64,000 nt of DNA, taken from the IMG/VR virus record IMGVR_UViG_3300020472_001862, positions 1 through 64,000 of that record; one strand, given 5' to 3'. Origin of the DNA: a virus. The notes beneath the pieces are model-generated. The model saw only the letters and a list, made by a program, of their open reading frames with translations. It made no database searches and had not been told where the DNA came from. Within the stretch, counting starts at the first letter, position 1. Each line of letters opens with the position of its first letter. Made by a program: the position numbers and the translations under genes. This document shows positions 62,307 to 64,000 of the stretch, in pieces.

Positions 62307-63036
62307 AGAATTTCCTGAGAACGGTTTTGTAATTGTAGCATCCAAACATGAAAGGTTCTATAAAGCAGCTTTAGAGTGTGCAGAGTCAGTAAAATTATTT
62401 TATCCTGAAGCACACATTACACTATTTACAGATCATGAAGAATGGGTTAAACCCACTGATTGGAATATAGCAGACTATATTATAACATGGGAAGTGCCTA
62501 AACATATAAGAGCTAAACTATGGGCTCTGTCGCAAACACCATACAAAGGCAAAACATGTTATTTAGATGCCGATATGTTATGTCAACATGAAGATATAGA
62601 ATTTGTATTTGATCAACTAACAGATGATTTAGATTTAATTTTTACAAAAATTAGGCCATACAATGCTAAAGTAACAAAGTTATCTAACACAGAAGAAATG
62701 ACAATGCACTGTGGAATGTTTGTCTATAGAAATAATCCTCAGACTATTAAGTTAATGGAATCTTGGTATGGAGAATATTTAAAACAAACAGAGCAAACAG
62801 TAGATGCAAAATATGTACATGACATAGGTGGTTATCCTGATGATGTTAGACAATGGGACACTTTTACAATGTGGAAACTTTTAACATATTCAGATCACGG
62901 TGTTAAGTGGGGAGAAGATATGCCTGTTCGTTGGAACTTTATTAATGGCCACATGTATGAAGAACTAGAAGGAGATGAGATTGTTATGTGGCATTACTCT
63001 ATCCCATCTCACGAAATATATTTAAAGAAAAAATGA
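62287..63036 (+). CDS. GT-A glycosyltransferase, glycogenin/GT8-like
   Basis: The pattern GFVIVASKHERFYKAALECAESV...THITLFTDH-type strands, then CYLDADMLC with the DxD metal site (about residues 96-98) and later HCGMFVYRNN and a final MWHYS, is that of the GT8-like GT-A fold that uses nucleotide sugars with Mn2+. It is of usual size (249). It directly follows tail-fibre genes and a possible assembly protein, so glycosylation of a fibre is a possibility. It starts within the preceding gene and ends in an ATGA overlap with an oxygenase-like gene. Confidence 0.72.
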   Translation: MNKINPEEFPENGFVIVASKHERFYKAALECAESVKLFYPEAHITLFTDHEEWVKPTDWNIADYIITWEVPKHIRAKLWALSQTPYKGKTCYLDADMLCQHEDIEFVFDQLTDDLDLIFTKIRPYNAKVTKLSNTEEMTMHCGMFVYRNNPQTIKLMESWYGEYLKQTEQTVDAKYVHDIGGYPDDVRQWDTFTMWKLLTYSDHGVKWGEDMPVRWNFINGHMYEELEGDEIVMWHYSIPSHEIYLKKK

Positions 63037-63680
63037 TTTGGACTGAAATATCAGATGAAGTAAAAGAAATGTTGGAGCCGTATTCAGAGTGGTTCTTTAG
63101 ACAAGATTTGGCTCCATTAAATAAATTAGCAGAAGACAATCCTAAAAATACAGATACAATGGAAAACGCTTGTTCCAGAGCGTACCTAGATGAAATAGTT
63201 TTAGCAGACGGGCGACATGAAGGCTACCCAGAAATTTCATATAGTTATGATTTAAAAGCAGGCAATATACCTGGTGAGTTTCAAGAAAAATATCAGACAC
63301 TATCTACAGAACTATGTACATGGTTGGGAGCTCGCAACGAGGCTGTCCATGTATACTATCCTAAGAATGGATTCATGAGTTGGCATAATAATTGGAATGC
63401 ACATGGATACAACATACTATTATCCTATACAGAAAACGGCGGTGGGTTCTTTAAATATAGAGATCCATTAACACATGAAGTCGTTGAAATGCTAGATCCA
63501 GGTGGCTGGTCTTGTAAGGTAGGATACTATGGCAGGGGTAGAGAACCAGATAAAGTATACTATCATTGTGCTGGAACACACGAACCTCGCCTCACATTAG
63601 GGTTCGTTATCCCTAATATTGACCTGTGGAGATGTATGATTGAAGATATCTCAGGAAAAGATGCTTCACATCTTTCCTAA
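63033..63680 (+). CDS. 2OG oxygenase-like protein, 215 aa
   Basis: The ATG at 63033 overlaps the preceding stop codon (ATGA). The C-terminal half has a jelly-roll pattern with FMSWHNNWNAHGYNILLSY, GGGFFKYRDP, a distal H178 or H183 and R186 (THEPRLTLGFVIP), matching the layout of 2OG-Fe(II) oxygenases except that the first motif reads H118-N-N120 rather than His-x-Asp. The missing acid could mean a His-only iron site or a dead relative. It is co-transcribed with a glycosyltransferase, so hydroxylation of a sugar acceptor or of a fibre residue are both possible. Confidence 0.55.
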   Translation: MIWTEISDEVKEMLEPYSEWFFRQDLAPLNKLAEDNPKNTDTMENACSRAYLDEIVLADGRHEGYPEISYSYDLKAGNIPGEFQEKYQTLSTELCTWLGARNEAVHVYYPKNGFMSWHNNWNAHGYNILLSYTENGGGFFKYRDPLTHEVVEMLDPGGWSCKVGYYGRGREPDKVYYHCAGTHEPRLTLGFVIPNIDLWRCMIEDISGKDASHLS

Positions 63681-63728
63681 ACCCTTGTTCTTACAGTAAA
63701 AAAGATTTCAAAAAACCCTAAAAAATGC

Positions 63729-63757
63729 TTGATTTATGGTTCGTAAGAGTGCATAAT
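63729..63757 (+). promoter_or_regulatory. Early-type sigma70 promoter, copy of the repeat family
   Basis: TTGATT (63729-63734), 17 bases, CATAAT (63752-63757), spacer TATGGTTCGTAAGAGTG. The downstream 40 bases copy those at 25973-26012. Confidence 0.8.
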
Positions 63758-63786
63758 GTATGTATATTAAATAAAAAGTGAGGACT
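63747..63786 (+). repeat. 40-bp promoter/leader repeat, copy 2
   Basis: Identical over 40 bases to 25973-26012, covering the -10 box, leader and ribosome site, here in front of the gene at 63789. Confidence 0.9.
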
Positions 63787-63788
63787 TT

Positions 63789-64000
63789 ATGATACTAGAT
63801 AACACAGTAATAATAGCAGGCGAGACGGTTAACAAAGAAAGATGGGGCATGGCAGCACATCACGATGAGAACAAAACTTTTACAGGTGATGTTTTATACA
63901 AAAACCAAATAAGAACAGCACCAAGTGGTTATTCTTATGATAATTCCATTGAAACAAAATTCCAAGATACAGCTCAAGTAGATGGGCTTACAGTTTGGAA
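63789..64000 (+). CDS. Hypothetical early protein (runs off right edge)
   Basis: ATG at 63789 with GAGGA 6-10 bases upstream; the frame is open to the window end for 70 codons (MILDNTVIIAGETVNKERWG). The visible part is soluble and polar with no recognised motif. Its promoter, leader and ribosome site are duplicated from those of the gene at 26020, so the two are probably expressed together early in infection. The rest lies outside the window. Confidence 0.7.
   Translation, partial: MILDNTVIIAGETVNKERWGMAAHHDENKTFTGDVLYKNQIRTAPSGYSYDNSIETKFQDTAQVDGLTVW

Overview
The window is one stretch of the genome of an AT-rich, T4-like contractile-tailed phage, most likely marine. The evidence is a near-complete T4-type baseplate and hub set (gp26, a gp51-like protein, a tape measure, gp48, gp53, gp27-like, gp5, gp25, gp6, a gp7-position protein, gp8 and a giant DUF4815-type protein), head-completion nuclease gp4, ssDNA-binding protein gp32, a gp59-like helicase loader and the late-transcription coactivator gp33. 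It also carries cargo typical of marine myoviruses: PhoH, 2OG-Fe(II) oxygenases and fatty acid desaturases. The host cannot be read from the sequence; an alphaproteobacterium such as a SAR11 relative is only a guess. I saw no tRNA, integrase, insertion sequence or CRISPR array.

Layout. 1-1504: small, probably early genes with sigma70-type promoters. 1505-1894: a non-coding regulatory stretch. 1895-4821: small membrane and unknown proteins ending in a GT-B-like protein. 4787-9126 (minus): a late unit of two Sec-exported low-complexity proteins and a membrane-anchored coiled-coil protein. 9337-23967 (plus): a compact metabolic operon of sixteen genes, each overlapping the next: small membrane protein, fatty acid desaturase, 2OG oxygenase, GNAT acetyltransferase, seven-iron ferredoxin, SAM methyltransferase, five consecutive radical SAM enzymes, second 2OG oxygenase, an unknown protein, an SDR-like protein, a NodU-type carbamoyltransferase and an SGNH hydrolase. 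23972-27235: unknowns, PhoH, an HD hydrolase resembling (p)ppGpp hydrolases and an MGME1-like exonuclease. 27297-29033: lipoproteins, two tiny membrane proteins and a SleB-type cell-wall hydrolase. 29061-32877: epimerase, gp33, glycosyltransferase, gp59-like protein and gp32. 32939-34808: second desaturase, third 2OG oxygenase and T4-type lysozyme. 34805-40746 (minus): tape measure, gp51-like, gp26, a tube-fold protein, a gp2-like protein and gp4. 40795-61760 (plus): baseplate and fibre genes. 61797-63680: an unknown protein, a glycosyltransferase and a fourth oxygenase-like protein. A new gene runs off the right edge.

Regulation is unusually legible. A T4-type late promoter octamer (TATAAATA) precedes many late genes, which fits the gp33 gene. 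A second family, TTGACA-N17-CATAAT with a conserved spacer, recurs in front of early-looking genes. In about half a dozen cases the start codon sits exactly where transcription should begin and has no ribosome binding site, suggesting leaderless mRNAs. Gene 26 ends in a textbook -1 slippery heptamer followed by a hairpin and an open -1 frame, suggesting a gp26-gp51 frameshift fusion.

The most striking system is the 9.3-24.0 kb operon. It reads as a phage-encoded pathway, with its own iron-sulfur electron carrier, that builds or decorates a small molecule, glycan or lipid late in infection. The product is unknown.
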